From contig DLJQ01000024.1 in assembly GCA_002484335.1 (NCBI GenBank), positions 1 through 52,191 of the forward strand: a stretch of 52,191 nt of DNA, given 5' to 3'. Below the pieces are notes generated by a model. It searched no databases, was not told where the DNA came from, and worked only from the letters and a program-made list of their open reading frames with translations. Position numbers and translations under genes: made by a program. The stretch is from Flavobacteriales bacterium UBA7612 (lineage in GTDB: Bacteria; Bacteroidota; Bacteroidia; Flavobacteriales; Weeksellaceae). Positions 42,224 to 51,057 of this stretch are shown here, piece by piece (position 1 is the first letter of the stretch; each line of letters begins with the position of its first letter).

Positions 42224-42340
42224 GGGCAATTGCTTCGCACCGTGCTTTCACGCTATATCTTTTATAAACAATCCAATTTATTTTCTTTAAAAAAATAAGA
42301 ATTGTTTATAAAAGGATGCCACTTCAATCACTATTGCAAA
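42224..42340 (+). repeat. Dispersed hairpin repeat, copy A
   Basis: Starts GGGCAATTGC, contains CGTGCTTTCACGC and ends with TTCAATCACTATTGCAA. Centre is the stem CTTTTATAAACAAT (42259-42272) with ATTGTTTATAAAAG (42301-42314). Same architecture as copies B (51800-51916) and C (45799-45889) with different stem sequences. Confidence 0.7.
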
Positions 42341-42428
42341 TTCATAACTAAAAACAATTATTAGAAACAATTTTAAAAGTAATTAGTTTAAACAACTCCA
42401 ATTAAATATTTTATAAAAATGTTGATTT

Positions 42429-43028
42429 TTAAAGATTATTTCTTAATAATTTATTACGTATTCTAGATAATGTTTGTCTTTCAATACCAAGATAGGAACA
42501 AATATGTGTCAGAGGAATTCTATTATACCAATCGGGATGCCTTTCTATGAATTCTAAATAACGAGATTCAGCATTACCAAATAAAAAGCCTTCTATACGA
42601 CTTAATAGATTACTATGTGCATCTTCTACTACTTTACGTACATAACGTTCCAGATAAGGAAATTTATCAGTACTTATTTGTATATGTTGAAGAGGAATGT
42701 TAACAATAGTAGTAGGTTCTAAACATTGAAAATAAAATTTACTTGGATTTCTATTTTCAAAATGTGTATAATGTGAAGCGTATTGCCCTTCACTTATAAA
42801 GTTTACTGTTTTCTCATTACCATTATCGTCTATATAGAATGCACGGATAAGTCCAGAACTCACATAACCTATTTCTTTTTGTACTACATTAGCTTGAATG
42901 TAAAATTGTTTTGCAGTAAGGAAAGAAACTGTTAGACCTTCAGCAAAAAATTGTAATGTTTCATCTTCTAGTTTAGGACAAATAATTTTTACAGTTTGTA
43001 AATAACTTTTTATGAATATTTCTTCCAA
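42429..43028 (-). CDS. Crp/Fnr family transcriptional regulator
   Basis: A 199-aa protein with an N-terminal cyclic-nucleotide-binding-like beta domain (about 25-120, with GYVSSGLIRAFYIDDNGNEKTVNFISEGQ) and a C-terminal helix-turn-helix (IPLTHICSYLGIERQTLSRIRNKL). This is the Crp type common in Bacteroidota near oxidoreductase genes. Its direct neighbours, a lactonase-like enzyme and NAD(P)-binding protein, could be its targets. Ligand unknown. Confidence 0.85.
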   Translation of the reverse strand: MEEIFIKSYLQTVKIICPKLEDETLQFFAEGLTVSFLTAKQFYIQANVVQKEIGYVSSGLIRAFYIDDNGNEKTVNFISEGQYASHYTHFENRNPSKFYFQCLEPTTIVNIPLQHIQISTDKFPYLERYVRKVVEDAHSNLLSRIEGFLFGNAESRYLEFIERHPDWYNRIPLTHICSYLGIERQTLSRIRNKLLRNNL

Positions 43029-43244
43029 ATGAGTACATATTAAGACTAATACACTAAGTTAGTTTTAAATTTGAAAGAATTTTGTTAAAACAATTATTAT
43101 TTTTAATAATCTCAGAATAAAATCTTGTATTAATAATAACTGGATTATTCTTGTTCTAAAAAATAAAACTGTTGTATTTACAAATATCAACAGTTTTCGA
43201 GAATTCTTATTTTTTAAATAATTTAAATTATATCAATATATTTA

Positions 43245-44066
43245 CTATAACTCAAATATTTGAGGTTTCATAGTAGGATCATGATTAGCTATAATAGCTA
43301 TACAATTACTTTTTTCACCTATTTCTTTTACCCATTTGATTGAATTATAAGCTTTTTTATCATCAACAGTAATACCAGGAATAATCATTTTTTCCCAACT
43401 TTTTGCCATATATGCTGCATCAGCATACAAAAGTAAAGTTTTACCATTATTCTGTATAAGTGTACCAGACATTCCATGCGTATGACCAGGTAAATGAACA
43501 AAAACTAATGTATTGTCTCCAAATAAATCAAAAGAAGTTTTTTCTGGTCCAATATTAGTCTTACTGAAACTGAAAGTTCTAATATTCATATTTTCCCACA
43601 TAAATTTTTTATAGACCATAGGATTTTTCAGTGCATATTTTAATTCAATATCACTAGTTAGAATTTGTTTAGCATCTTTTACTAATCGTAATCCACTAAC
43701 ATGATCTGTATGTAAATGACTTAAGATCAAATAATCTATATCACTAGGATTATATCCTAGTTTTCGAATTTGTTCATCTATAGCTTGTCCTTTAGGTAGA
43801 TAAGGTTTACTCACTTTATAATGAATCCAACCTTGGTATTCCCTTGCTTTTGTTCGTACTATAGAATCCCAACCAGTATCTATTAGTACAAGACCTTTTG
43901 GATGTTCTATAAGATAAGCTGAAACAGGAACAATTATTTGATGTTTTTTACTTCTTAAAATACCAGTATAAGGTGCTGGATGATAAGTTTTTTCTTTATG
44001 TGTAGTAGCATCGTCTATTCCAACAGATCCACAGTGTAAGACATGAACTTTTATTGTGTTATTCAT
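43245..44066 (-). CDS. MBL-fold hydrolase, N-acyl homoserine lactonase-like
   Basis: A 273-aa metallo-beta-lactamase-fold enzyme with the zinc motif SHLHTDH (about 116-122), the later His in HLPGHTHGMSG (about 195) and NHDP (about 262). The Tyr/Asp pattern and the HxHxDH spacing fit the AHL lactonase-type group. It could hydrolyse lactone rings, but other substrates are common in this family. It overlaps the next gene by 8 bases and is probably co-transcribed with it and the NAD(P)-binding gene. Confidence 0.8.
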   Translation of the reverse strand: MNNTIKVHVLHCGSVGIDDATTHKEKTYHPAPYTGILRSKKHQIIVPVSAYLIEHPKGLVLIDTGWDSIVRTKAREYQGWIHYKVSKPYLPKGQAIDEQIRKLGYNPSDIDYLILSHLHTDHVSGLRLVKDAKQILTSDIELKYALKNPMVYKKFMWENMNIRTFSFSKTNIGPEKTSFDLFGDNTLVFVHLPGHTHGMSGTLIQNNGKTLLLYADAAYMAKSWEKMIIPGITVDDKKAYNSIKWVKEIGEKSNCIAIIANHDPTMKPQIFEL

Positions 44067-44451
44067 GGTTTTTTTTATTTAAATAACTACCATAATAATA
44101 ACTACCAAAAGCAAGAAGACCACCACTAATATATAAAATAGTAGGTGTTTTTATACCGAAAAAATATATCATCATCATACCATAAATAGTCATAGACCAA
44201 GCAAATGAACGATAAAAGTTGTTTTCTATTATTTGAAGTATAAGTAATAATAATAAGAAACCTGTTTTGGCGTAATATGCTTTTTGTGCTATATCTACAG
44301 CATCTTGAGGTGATATTGCAATTTGATATTTATCGAAAATGTTTATTCCTTTAAAAAAATTGATTTGCATTGTTACATTAACAACAACATAACCTAAAAC
44401 AATAATTAGTGTGATTATGTGGTTTAATTTGTAGGCATTTGTATTTTTCAT
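44059..44451 (-). CDS. Small membrane protein, 130 aa
   Basis: Four hydrophobic helices (about 12-30, 52-72, 76-98, 102-122) in 130 residues with loops lacking motifs. It sits between the lactonase-like and the NAD(P)-binding gene, likely the same operon. It may resemble DoxX-like or other four-helix proteins, but I cannot assign it. Confidence 0.65.
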   Translation of the reverse strand: MKNTNAYKLNHIITLIIVLGYVVVNVTMQINFFKGINIFDKYQIAISPQDAVDIAQKAYYAKTGFLLLLLILQIIENNFYRSFAWSMTIYGMMMIYFFGIKTPTILYISGGLLAFGSYYYGSYLNKKNHE

Positions 44452-44469
44452 ATTAAATAGTTTTTTTTA

Positions 44470-45111
44470 TTATTGACTAATTACTGGAGCTTGTTTTGAA
44501 AAACTATTGTCAGTAAGTTGCTGAACTAAGAAATGAGCAACATCACCAACATTGATTGAATATTTCATATTCTTCCCATCTAAAGTAGGATTTATTTTTC
44601 CTGAAGCTGGTTTATTTTTAATTGTAATAGAACGTACTATTGTCCAATCTAATTCACTATTCATAATCTCTGATTCCATTTTATTTTTATCATTAATTAT
44701 ATATACAAACCATTTCATAAAAGTAGGAAACACAAATTTTGTTAGTATTTTAGGAAAAAATGAAATACTATTTCCTGCTCCAGCTACACTCATGGCAATA
44801 ATTCTATTAACTTTATGTTTTTTCATTCCATCAAGAATTAAACGTGTAGCGTCAGCGGTAAAGGTTGTAGGTTTTCCATCTCCTTTACCTCCATAACCTA
44901 ATGTCTGAATAACAGCTTCAGCTCCTTTTAAAGCATCTATAACTGCATTAGCATCTAGAGCATCACCTTTTATAACTTTTAAATTTGGATGTCGAATATT
45001 TAGTTTACTTGGGGTTCTTACTAATATCGTAACAATATGTCCTTTTCCTAATGCTTCTTTTACTGTTGCGCTACCAACCAAACCAGTAGCTCCAAATATT
45101 ACTATATGCAT
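44470..45111 (-). CDS. NAD(P)-binding (NmrA-like/SDR) protein
   Basis: A 213-aa Rossmann protein with MHIVIFGATGLVGSATVKEALGKG at the start (GxxGxxG dinucleotide motif). The ATG at 45111 begins exactly at this fold, so an upstream frame to 45165 is dismissed. It lacks the classical Tyr-x-x-x-Lys of short-chain dehydrogenases, like NmrA or SDR_a5-type regulators or reductases. Likely the first gene of the four-gene set. Confidence 0.85.
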   Translation of the reverse strand: MHIVIFGATGLVGSATVKEALGKGHIVTILVRTPSKLNIRHPNLKVIKGDALDANAVIDALKGAEAVIQTLGYGGKGDGKPTTFTADATRLILDGMKKHKVNRIIAMSVAGAGNSISFFPKILTKFVFPTFMKWFVYIINDKNKMESEIMNSELDWTIVRSITIKNKPASGKINPTLDGKNMKYSINVGDVAHFLVQQLTDNSFSKQAPVISQ

Positions 45112-45214
45112 ATTTTCTAATTTTATAGAACAAAGGTCATTAGATAAAAATTGAATTATTGTCACTTTTGTGACAAAATATGTTTTGAAAAATACGTTAT
45201 AAACTTGATCTTCT

Positions 45215-45291
45215 AATTTAGTAGTTCAGTTGGTTAGAATACTTGTCTGTAAAGAAACTGGGTACGGGTCAGAGTCCTTTCCAGATAGCTA
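45215..45291 (+). pseudogene. Decayed tRNA-Asp-like gene
   Basis: The D-arm (AGTTCAGTTGGTTAGAAT) is identical to tRNA-Asp expectations and the 3' part CAGAGTCCTTTCCAGATAGC matches the att/tRNA-Asp end (about 16 of 22 positions). The anticodon stem (CTTGT/GAAAC) and acceptor stem are broken and the anticodon position reads GTA, so it is probably nonfunctional. It is followed by a near copy of the tRNA-Asp terminator. The normal tRNA-Asp sequence itself is recalled, not visible here. Confidence 0.7.
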
Positions 45292-45297
45292 AGTTAT

Positions 45298-45325
45298 AGC
45301 TTCACAATTTTGTGAAGTTTTTTTT
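45298..45325 (+). terminator. Terminator of the tRNA remnant
   Basis: AGCTTCACA, loop ATTT, TGTGAAG followed by eight T. It differs from the tRNA-Asp terminator at 42178 in few positions, supporting common origin with that tRNA copy. Confidence 0.8.
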
Positions 45326-45375
45326 GGCTCTTATTTTTTCTTCTTATTTTCGAATTACTAATTATTTATAAATAA

Positions 45376-45783
45376 ATGAATCATTTTTATCTTGCAAATG
45401 CTCTTGTTACCAATGACAAAGGAGAAATGTTGGCTGTTCGTAAACAAAATTCAGAATATTTCCAGATGGTTGGTGGTAAAATAGAAACGAATGAAGAACC
45501 AATTGTTACATTACAAAGAGAGTTTTTGGAAGAAATAAATATAGATATTAATCAACATATAGTAAACTTCCTAGGAAAGTATTCTACAATGGCAGTGAAT
45601 GAAAAAAATACTGAAGTACATGCTGATGTATTTCATGTTCATTTAAAGACTTCAGATACACTAAAAATGGCTAATGAAATTGCAGAAATTGCCTGGATAA
45701 CAAAAGAAAACTATACAAAATATAAACTAGCGCATTTATTAGAAGAATTTAGCTTGCCTATTTGGTTAACAATGAATTTTTAA
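45376..45783 (+). CDS. NUDIX hydrolase
   Basis: A 135-aa protein with the Nudix box GGKIETNEEPIVTLQREFLEE (about 33-54; G-x5-E-x7-R-E-x-x-E-E). It would cleave nucleoside diphosphates linked to other moieties, with Mg2+. Compact, no other domain. Substrate unknown; starts about 50 bases after the tRNA remnant terminator. Confidence 0.9.
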   Translation: MNHFYLANALVTNDKGEMLAVRKQNSEYFQMVGGKIETNEEPIVTLQREFLEEINIDINQHIVNFLGKYSTMAVNEKNTEVHADVFHVHLKTSDTLKMANEIAEIAWITKENYTKYKLAHLLEEFSLPIWLTMNF

Positions 45784-45798
45784 ATAGAATTTTATGCT

Positions 45799-45889
45799 GC
45801 GTTAGTAATTGTAATGGAAATCCTTTGCTAGTTTATTGTACAATTATTTTACTAGTAAATATTGCAATGCAAAGCCCGCCCCAACGCCC
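45799..45889 (-). repeat. Dispersed hairpin repeat, copy C
   Basis: On the minus strand it starts GGGCGTTGGGGCGGGCTTTG and ends AAAGGATTTCCATTACAAT then TACTAACGC. A stem around TTTACTAGT/ACTAGCAAA lies in the centre. It shares the flanks of copies A and B but is shorter in the hairpin. Confidence 0.65.
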
Positions 45890-46071
45890 AAATAATAAGT
45901 GGTTTTTATATTTTTTTGAAAAAGAAATTTTAACGAAAAAACAATAAAAAGTATTAAAGATAAAATTTAATAACTGTTAAAATTTAAAATAAAACTTTAA
46001 TACATAGTTGTGATTTTGTTATAAACTGTAAGTGATTATAATTCTTAGTATTGTAAAAAAAAATATAATTT

Positions 46072-46701
46072 ATGAAACACGTTTACGCTATTATTTTATT
46101 TTTATTAGTTGGTTTATGTAACGCTCAAGATCTAAAAAAGGATACAATAGAACTAAATGAAACTATATTTTATGATAAAAGTAAGTTTAAATTAAAAAGA
46201 GTTGGGCATGATACAAAAACAAAATCGATATTAATTGGATTAACTGCTGATATTAATTTTAAGAAGGATTCACTTCCAGAGTTTATTAAAGAATTAATAA
46301 TTCCTATAAAAACGACAAATAAAGAATACACTTTTCAACGTCTTAATTTTAATTTCAGTGACCAAATAAAAGATGATTCAATCTTATTGAAAGTAGATTT
46401 ATATGCTAGTAAAAAAGGAGAATTTGATAAATCTCTATTAAATGAACCCATGCAAGTTGTAGTGAAGAAAAGTAAACAGCGTGAAAATATTTTTACAATT
46501 GACTTGAGGGATTTGAATTTGAAGCATAGAGGAGATTTTTTTATATCAATGGAATTATTGAGTAAAATAGAAAAGCCTGTTTATTTTAGTGCTGCATTAC
46601 TTGGAAAGTGTTTATACAAAAGCACAAGATCGTCACAAATAAAAAAAACACCATTGGGTATAACTCCAGCTATTAATGCTGATATTTTAATTAGAAAATA
46701 A
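46072..46701 (+). CDS. Exported protein of unknown function, 209 aa
   Basis: Signal peptide MKHVYAIILFLLVGLCNAQ, cleaved near residue 19. The rest is beta-rich with Lys-rich loops. Overlaps the following GLPGLI gene by one base (TAATG arrangement), so they are co-transcribed. Probably periplasmic or surface associated. No family assigned. Confidence 0.7.
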   Translation: MKHVYAIILFLLVGLCNAQDLKKDTIELNETIFYDKSKFKLKRVGHDTKTKSILIGLTADINFKKDSLPEFIKELIIPIKTTNKEYTFQRLNFNFSDQIKDDSILLKVDLYASKKGEFDKSLLNEPMQVVVKKSKQRENIFTIDLRDLNLKHRGDFFISMELLSKIEKPVYFSAALLGKCLYKSTRSSQIKKTPLGITPAINADILIRK

Positions 46702-47426
46702 TGAAGAAAAATTGTTTATTACTATTGTTATTTATTTTATCGATTTGTAACGCTCAACAGAAGTCATATCGATTTGTATACGATTTAAATCAAGAAATGA
46801 TAATGACAGAGGAAATGAAGAACCTTAATCCAAAGAATTTAATACCAGATATTCAAAATGCATTTAATGAATCGTATGTTTATGATGTTGTTACATCAAA
46901 AAATGCATCTTTACTAAAAATAAGAGAAAAAGTTTATAATTCTCAAAATAATGGAATACATATAGAACCAGAACCTAAATGGTTGTTGATAGATTACGCA
47001 AATAATGAAACTACCAATTTTACAAGGTTAGGAGATTCTTATATAATGGATTCCATTAAAACTTTACAGTTAAAACCGACCAAAAATAATAAAATCATTT
47101 TAGGTATGCCTGCTAGAGAATTTACGGCAGAATATGAAGATAATTTTTATAGTATTTGGTTGAGTAGGTTTAATTCTTTGACAGTTAGTCCAATAATATT
47201 TCAATTCAAAAATTATATTGTATCAGAAATTACAATTGTTAATAAAAAAGTTGAAGAAGAAGGAGGGAAAATGGTAAAACGTTATGTACTGAGTGATTTA
47301 AGTGAAGATAAAACTAAAATTGATTATAAAAAAATGAAGCCTAAAAATGTTCTTACCACAAAAGAATATAATGATTTTATGGAAAAATTGGAAAACTCAG
47401 GAAACAATAGTGTAGATAGAGAATAA
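46701..47426 (+). CDS. GLPGLI family exported protein
   Basis: A 241-aa secreted protein with a signal peptide (MKKNCLLLLLFILSICNAQQ). The sequence has a YRFVYDL strand near the start and, further on, KNNKIILGMPAREFTAEYED with Y-x-D/E-x-W-like strands, as in the GLPGLI family (here the GLPGLI loop is degenerate). Function of the family is unknown. Second gene of a two-gene unit. Confidence 0.7.
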   Translation: MKKNCLLLLLFILSICNAQQKSYRFVYDLNQEMIMTEEMKNLNPKNLIPDIQNAFNESYVYDVVTSKNASLLKIREKVYNSQNNGIHIEPEPKWLLIDYANNETTNFTRLGDSYIMDSIKTLQLKPTKNNKIILGMPAREFTAEYEDNFYSIWLSRFNSLTVSPIIFQFKNYIVSEITIVNKKVEEEGGKMVKRYVLSDLSEDKTKIDYKKMKPKNVLTTKEYNDFMEKLENSGNNSVDRE

Positions 47427-47458
47427 TAAAAAAGCCCTCGCTTGTTCAGGGCGAGGGC
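47427..47458 (-). terminator. Terminator between ahcY and the GLPGLI gene
   Basis: GCCCTCGC (47434-47441) with GCGAGGGC (47451-47458), an 8-bp stem, followed on the minus strand by six T. It ends the minus-strand ahcY transcript and probably also the convergent gene. Confidence 0.85.
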
Positions 47459-47509
47459 ATATAGTTAAGTGTGTGTTATTTCTTCAAATAAATTCTAAAT
47501 TAAAATTAA

Positions 47510-48826
47510 TTAATATCTATAGTATTCTGGTTTAAATGGTCCTTCAACCGTTACACCAATGTATTTAGCTTGTTCTTGAGATAAAACTTCTAATTCAACG
47601 CCTAATTTAGCTAAATGTAATTGAGCAACTTTCTCATCTAAATGCTTAGGTAAAGTATAAACTTTATTTTCGTAAGAAGATGTGTTAGTCCATAACTCGA
47701 TTTGAGCTAAAGTTTGGTTTGCAAAAGAGTTTGACATAACAAAAGAAGGGTGTCCTGTAGCACAACCTAAGTTAACTAAACGACCTTCAGCCAAAATAAT
47801 AATATCATTACCATTGATATTGTACTTGTCTACTTGTGGTTTAATTTCTTCTTTTGTGTTACCATAGTTTTTGTTTAACCAAGCCATATCGATTTCATTA
47901 TCGAAATGACCAATGTTACAAACAACAACTTTGTCTTTCATTTTAGCAAAATGCTCTGCGCGAATAATACCGAAGTTTCCTGTAGTTGTAATGATGATGT
48001 CTGCATTTGCTACAACAGTATCCAATTTTTTTACTTCATAACCTTCCATAGAAGCTTGTAAAGCACAAATAGGATCAATTTCTGTTACTGTAACAATAGC
48101 TCCAGCACCACGGAAAGAAGCCGCAGTTCCTTTACCAACATCTCCATAACCACAAACAACAACACGTTTACCAGCGATCATTAAATCTGTTGCACGTTTT
48201 ACAGCATCAACAGCAGATTCGCGACATCCGTATTTGTTATCGAATTTCGATTTTGTTACAGAATCGTTTACGTTAATTGCAGGCATAGGTAATGTACCAT
48301 TCTCCATTCTTTCATAAAGACGGTGTACACCAGTAGTTGTTTCTTCTGATAAACCTTTGATATCAGCAACTAATTCTGGAAAACGATCAATCACCATGTT
48401 CGTTAAATCTCCACCATCATCTAAAATTAAATTTAGTGGTTTACGATCTTCACCGAAGAATAATGTTTGTTCGATACACCATTCAAATTCCTCTTCGTTC
48501 ATCCCTTTCCAAGCATACACAGGAATACCAGCAGCAGCTATTGCAGCAGCAGCATGATCTTGTGTAGAGAAAATATTACATGAAGACCATGTAACATCAG
48601 CTCCTAAAGCAACTAACGTTTCAATAAGTACTGCAGTTTGGATTGTCATATGTAAACAACCCGCAATGCGAGAACCTTTTAAAGGTTGAGCTGCTTTATA
48701 CTCTTCACGGATAGCCATTAACCCAGGCATCTCCGCCTCAGCCAACGTAATTTCCTTTCTTCCCCATTCAGCTAAAGAAATATCTTTAACTTTGTAAGGA
48801 ATGTATTGCGTTTTTGTATCCATCAA
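47510..48826 (-). CDS. ahcY: S-adenosylhomocysteine hydrolase (adenosylhomocysteinase)
   Basis: A 438-aa enzyme that reversibly splits S-adenosylhomocysteine into adenosine and homocysteine, regenerating the methyl cycle (EC 3.13.2.1). Visible signatures are SRIAGCLHMT near residue 52, QDHAAAAI (about 89-96), NVNDSVTKSKFDN (about 182-194) and the NAD-binding GYGDVGKG (about 222-229), and the C-terminal KPEYYRY. Length equals the family norm. It has the promoter of the divergent PPTase region on its 5' side. Either of two Met at the start is possible. Confidence 0.97.
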   Translation of the reverse strand: MMDTKTQYIPYKVKDISLAEWGRKEITLAEAEMPGLMAIREEYKAAQPLKGSRIAGCLHMTIQTAVLIETLVALGADVTWSSCNIFSTQDHAAAAIAAAGIPVYAWKGMNEEEFEWCIEQTLFFGEDRKPLNLILDDGGDLTNMVIDRFPELVADIKGLSEETTTGVHRLYERMENGTLPMPAINVNDSVTKSKFDNKYGCRESAVDAVKRATDLMIAGKRVVVCGYGDVGKGTAASFRGAGAIVTVTEIDPICALQASMEGYEVKKLDTVVANADIIITTTGNFGIIRAEHFAKMKDKVVVCNIGHFDNEIDMAWLNKNYGNTKEEIKPQVDKYNINGNDIIILAEGRLVNLGCATGHPSFVMSNSFANQTLAQIELWTNTSSYENKVYTLPKHLDEKVAQLHLAKLGVELEVLSQEQAKYIGVTVEGPFKPEYYRY

Positions 48827-48865
48827 TTGATATATTTAACTAACTTTTGATTTGATTATAAGATA

Positions 48866-48873
48866 CAAATTTA
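48866..48873 (-). promoter_or_regulatory. Probable -7 promoter element of ahcY
   Basis: TAAATTTG on the minus strand matches TAnnTTTG, about 40 bases before the ahcY ATG. No clear -33 TTTG is seen at the expected distance. Confidence 0.4.
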
Positions 48874-48896
48874 CAAACTAATTTACGATTATAAAA

Positions 48897-49529
48897 ATGC
48901 CAGTCATCGATTATATAAACGATAAAAAACATACTCGCCTAATTACTTGGGATGTAAACGAAAGTAATGAGGAAATGTTAGAATATCTTCAACTTAAGGA
49001 TTATAGGATAGAGAAATATCGTAATCTTCGACCTAAACAAGCTAGAGAATATCTTGGTTTAAGAGCTTGTTTAAAAAAATTAGATTTAGATTATGATGTA
49101 AATTATGATGAAAAAGGAAAACCTTTTTTAGAGACAAATAGTGAAATTTCTATTACGCATTCCTATGGTTTAGTGTCTGTTGGGATAAGTGAATTCAATA
49201 TAGGTATAGATATAGAACTTAGTCGTCCTAAAAAAATATTAAATATTAAAAATAAATTTGCTCGTCCTGATGAATTACACTGGCTCCCTAAAGGGAAAGA
49301 TGAAATTGAGTACTTACATATTATTTGGGGAATAAAAGAAGGTTTGTATAAATTGAACGGCGGTAATTTATGGAATTTTTTAAATCATTATCGAGTAGAA
49401 GAGTTTGATTTAGTAGAAAATAAACAAATTGTTTGTTGGATTTCTGATGATGTAAAAAGTAGAAAATACCATGCTTTTTATAAAATGATAGGTGATCATT
49501 ATTTGATTTGGGTATTGGATTATGAATAA
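48897..49529 (+). CDS. 4'-phosphopantetheinyl transferase superfamily protein
   Basis: A 210-aa Sfp-like enzyme with the Mg2+ motif GIDIE (about 101-105) and the second motif WGIKEGLYKL (about 143-152; W-x-x-K-E-x-x-x-K). It transfers phosphopantetheine from CoA to carrier-protein serines. Length and motifs fit a transferase of the Sfp/AcpT class; the acceptor protein is unknown. Its 70-base upstream gap is shared with ahcY in opposite orientation. Confidence 0.88.
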   Translation: MPVIDYINDKKHTRLITWDVNESNEEMLEYLQLKDYRIEKYRNLRPKQAREYLGLRACLKKLDLDYDVNYDEKGKPFLETNSEISITHSYGLVSVGISEFNIGIDIELSRPKKILNIKNKFARPDELHWLPKGKDEIEYLHIIWGIKEGLYKLNGGNLWNFLNHYRVEEFDLVENKQIVCWISDDVKSRKYHAFYKMIGDHYLIWVLDYE

Positions 49530-49550
49530 ATTTTAACTTAAAATTACAAA

Positions 49551-50225
49551 ATGAATGATTTTATAGATTACATCCTTGCTCCATATAAAACATACACTAC
49601 ACTAAACATTATATTAGAAACAATAGCTACGTTGTTCGGAATAATTTCCGTTTTTTATACTTACAAGCGTAATATATTAGTTTACCCTACAACAGTAATA
49701 TCAACACTTATATTCATTTATTTATTTTTTAGTTGGGGGCTTTATGGAGAAACAATTATTAATGTTTATTATGCTTCAATGGCTTTTTATGGTTGGATTC
49801 TCTGGAAAAAAAATCTTAAAGAAGATCATAAACATGTTGAGGTATTTTGGGCAACAAAAAAAGAATATTTTTATGCAATTCTATTATTTTTATTCAGTGT
49901 ATTATTTATTTTGACAGTTTATTATTTTCGTCCAATAATACAAAATGGTTTTAATTGGAACTATATTTCTCAATGTAAATTACATTATACTCCAATAGAT
50001 TTTATAGATGCTTCTACAACAGCTATATTTTTAATTGGAATGTGGATGATGGCACGGCAAAAAATTGATAACTGGATTTTTTGGATTATAGGAGATTTAA
50101 TTATGATTCCTTTGATGATATACAAAGGAGCAGTAATTACATCAAGTCAATATCTTGTATTTCTAATTTTATCTATTATTGGGTTAATAGATTGGATAAG
50201 AGTACAAAAAAGAGATACTTTTTAA
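49551..50225 (+). CDS. pnuC: Nicotinamide riboside transporter PnuC-like
   Basis: A 224-aa membrane protein with about seven hydrophobic helices, of PnuC type (N-terminal LETIATLFGIISVFYTYKRN, GLYGETIINVYYASMAFYGWILW, and late WIFWIIGDLIMIPLMIYKG). PnuC proteins take up nicotinamide riboside for NAD synthesis. There is no nearby nad gene or riboswitch, so regulation is unknown. It follows the PPTase after 21 bases. Confidence 0.87.
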   Translation: MNDFIDYILAPYKTYTTLNIILETIATLFGIISVFYTYKRNILVYPTTVISTLIFIYLFFSWGLYGETIINVYYASMAFYGWILWKKNLKEDHKHVEVFWATKKEYFYAILLFLFSVLFILTVYYFRPIIQNGFNWNYISQCKLHYTPIDFIDASTTAIFLIGMWMMARQKIDNWIFWIIGDLIMIPLMIYKGAVITSSQYLVFLILSIIGLIDWIRVQKRDTF

Positions 50226-50288
50226 TTTATATAAAAATCATTATTTTAGCATAAAATACAAACCAATAAAATTATTATTATAAAATAT

Positions 50289-50990
50289 ATGGAAAATCAA
50301 CAATTTTATCAGAATCAGCTGGTAGCAGATGCTACAATAGCAGAAAGGTCAACTTTTTATAAACATACCTATGGTCATGTTGCTGGTGGTGTTTTAGTAT
50401 TTGTGCTTATTGAATCACTTATGCTGCAATCAGAAGGTCTAGTAAGATTTATGTTAAGCTTAACTTCTGGTTATTTATGGTTGATATTATTAGGTGGATT
50501 TATGGGAATTACATGGGTTGCCCAAAAAATGGCTTACGAATCAATTTCTAAATCAAAACAATACTTAGGTTACTTTTTATATATTATTGCAGAAGCACTA
50601 ATTTTTGTTCCCATGCTCTACATTGCCTTGTATTATGGAGGAACTTATGTAATAAAACAAGCAGCTGTTGTAACAGGAGGATTGTTTGTAGGTTTATCAG
50701 CAATTGTATTTTTAACAAAAGCAGATTTCTCTGTTTTAAGAGGAGCATTAACAATAGGATTCTTTTTAGCAATTGGTTTAGTAATTGCAGGAATGTTATT
50801 CGGATTCAATTTAGGTTTATGGTTCTCTGTTGCAATGTGCGCATTGGCTGGTGGAGCAATATTATATAATACACATCAATTAAAATACGAATTTGGAACA
50901 CAACAGTATGTTGCTGCTGCATTATCATTATTTGCATCATTAATGTTATTGTTTTGGTACATTTTAAGAATTTTTATGAGTAGAGATTAA
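50289..50990 (+). CDS. Bax inhibitor-1/YccA family membrane protein
   Basis: A 233-aa protein with seven hydrophobic helices and a short N-terminal tail (MENQQFYQNQLVADATIAERSTF). The repeated Gly-rich helices, TYGHVAGGV at about residue 27 and the C-terminal Arg-containing end (LLFWYILRIFMSRD) fit the BI-1/YccA group, which handles membrane calcium or proton flux and stress. It is separated from the following gene by a terminator. Confidence 0.85.
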   Translation: MENQQFYQNQLVADATIAERSTFYKHTYGHVAGGVLVFVLIESLMLQSEGLVRFMLSLTSGYLWLILLGGFMGITWVAQKMAYESISKSKQYLGYFLYIIAEALIFVPMLYIALYYGGTYVIKQAAVVTGGLFVGLSAIVFLTKADFSVLRGALTIGFFLAIGLVIAGMLFGFNLGLWFSVAMCALAGGAILYNTHQLKYEFGTQQYVAAALSLFASLMLLFWYILRIFMSRD

Positions 50991-51020
50991 ATCTTTAAGA
51001 TAAATAAATTGTATATTGAA

Positions 51021-51048
51021 CCGTAACATTATTGTTACGGTTTTTTTT
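51021..51048 (+). terminator. Terminator after the BI-1 gene
   Basis: CCGTAACA, loop TTAT, TGTTACGG (51021-51040), then eight T. It lies within the longer frame that precedes the LOG gene, arguing that gene starts at 51058. Confidence 0.9.
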
Positions 51049-51057
51049 ATAAAAATT

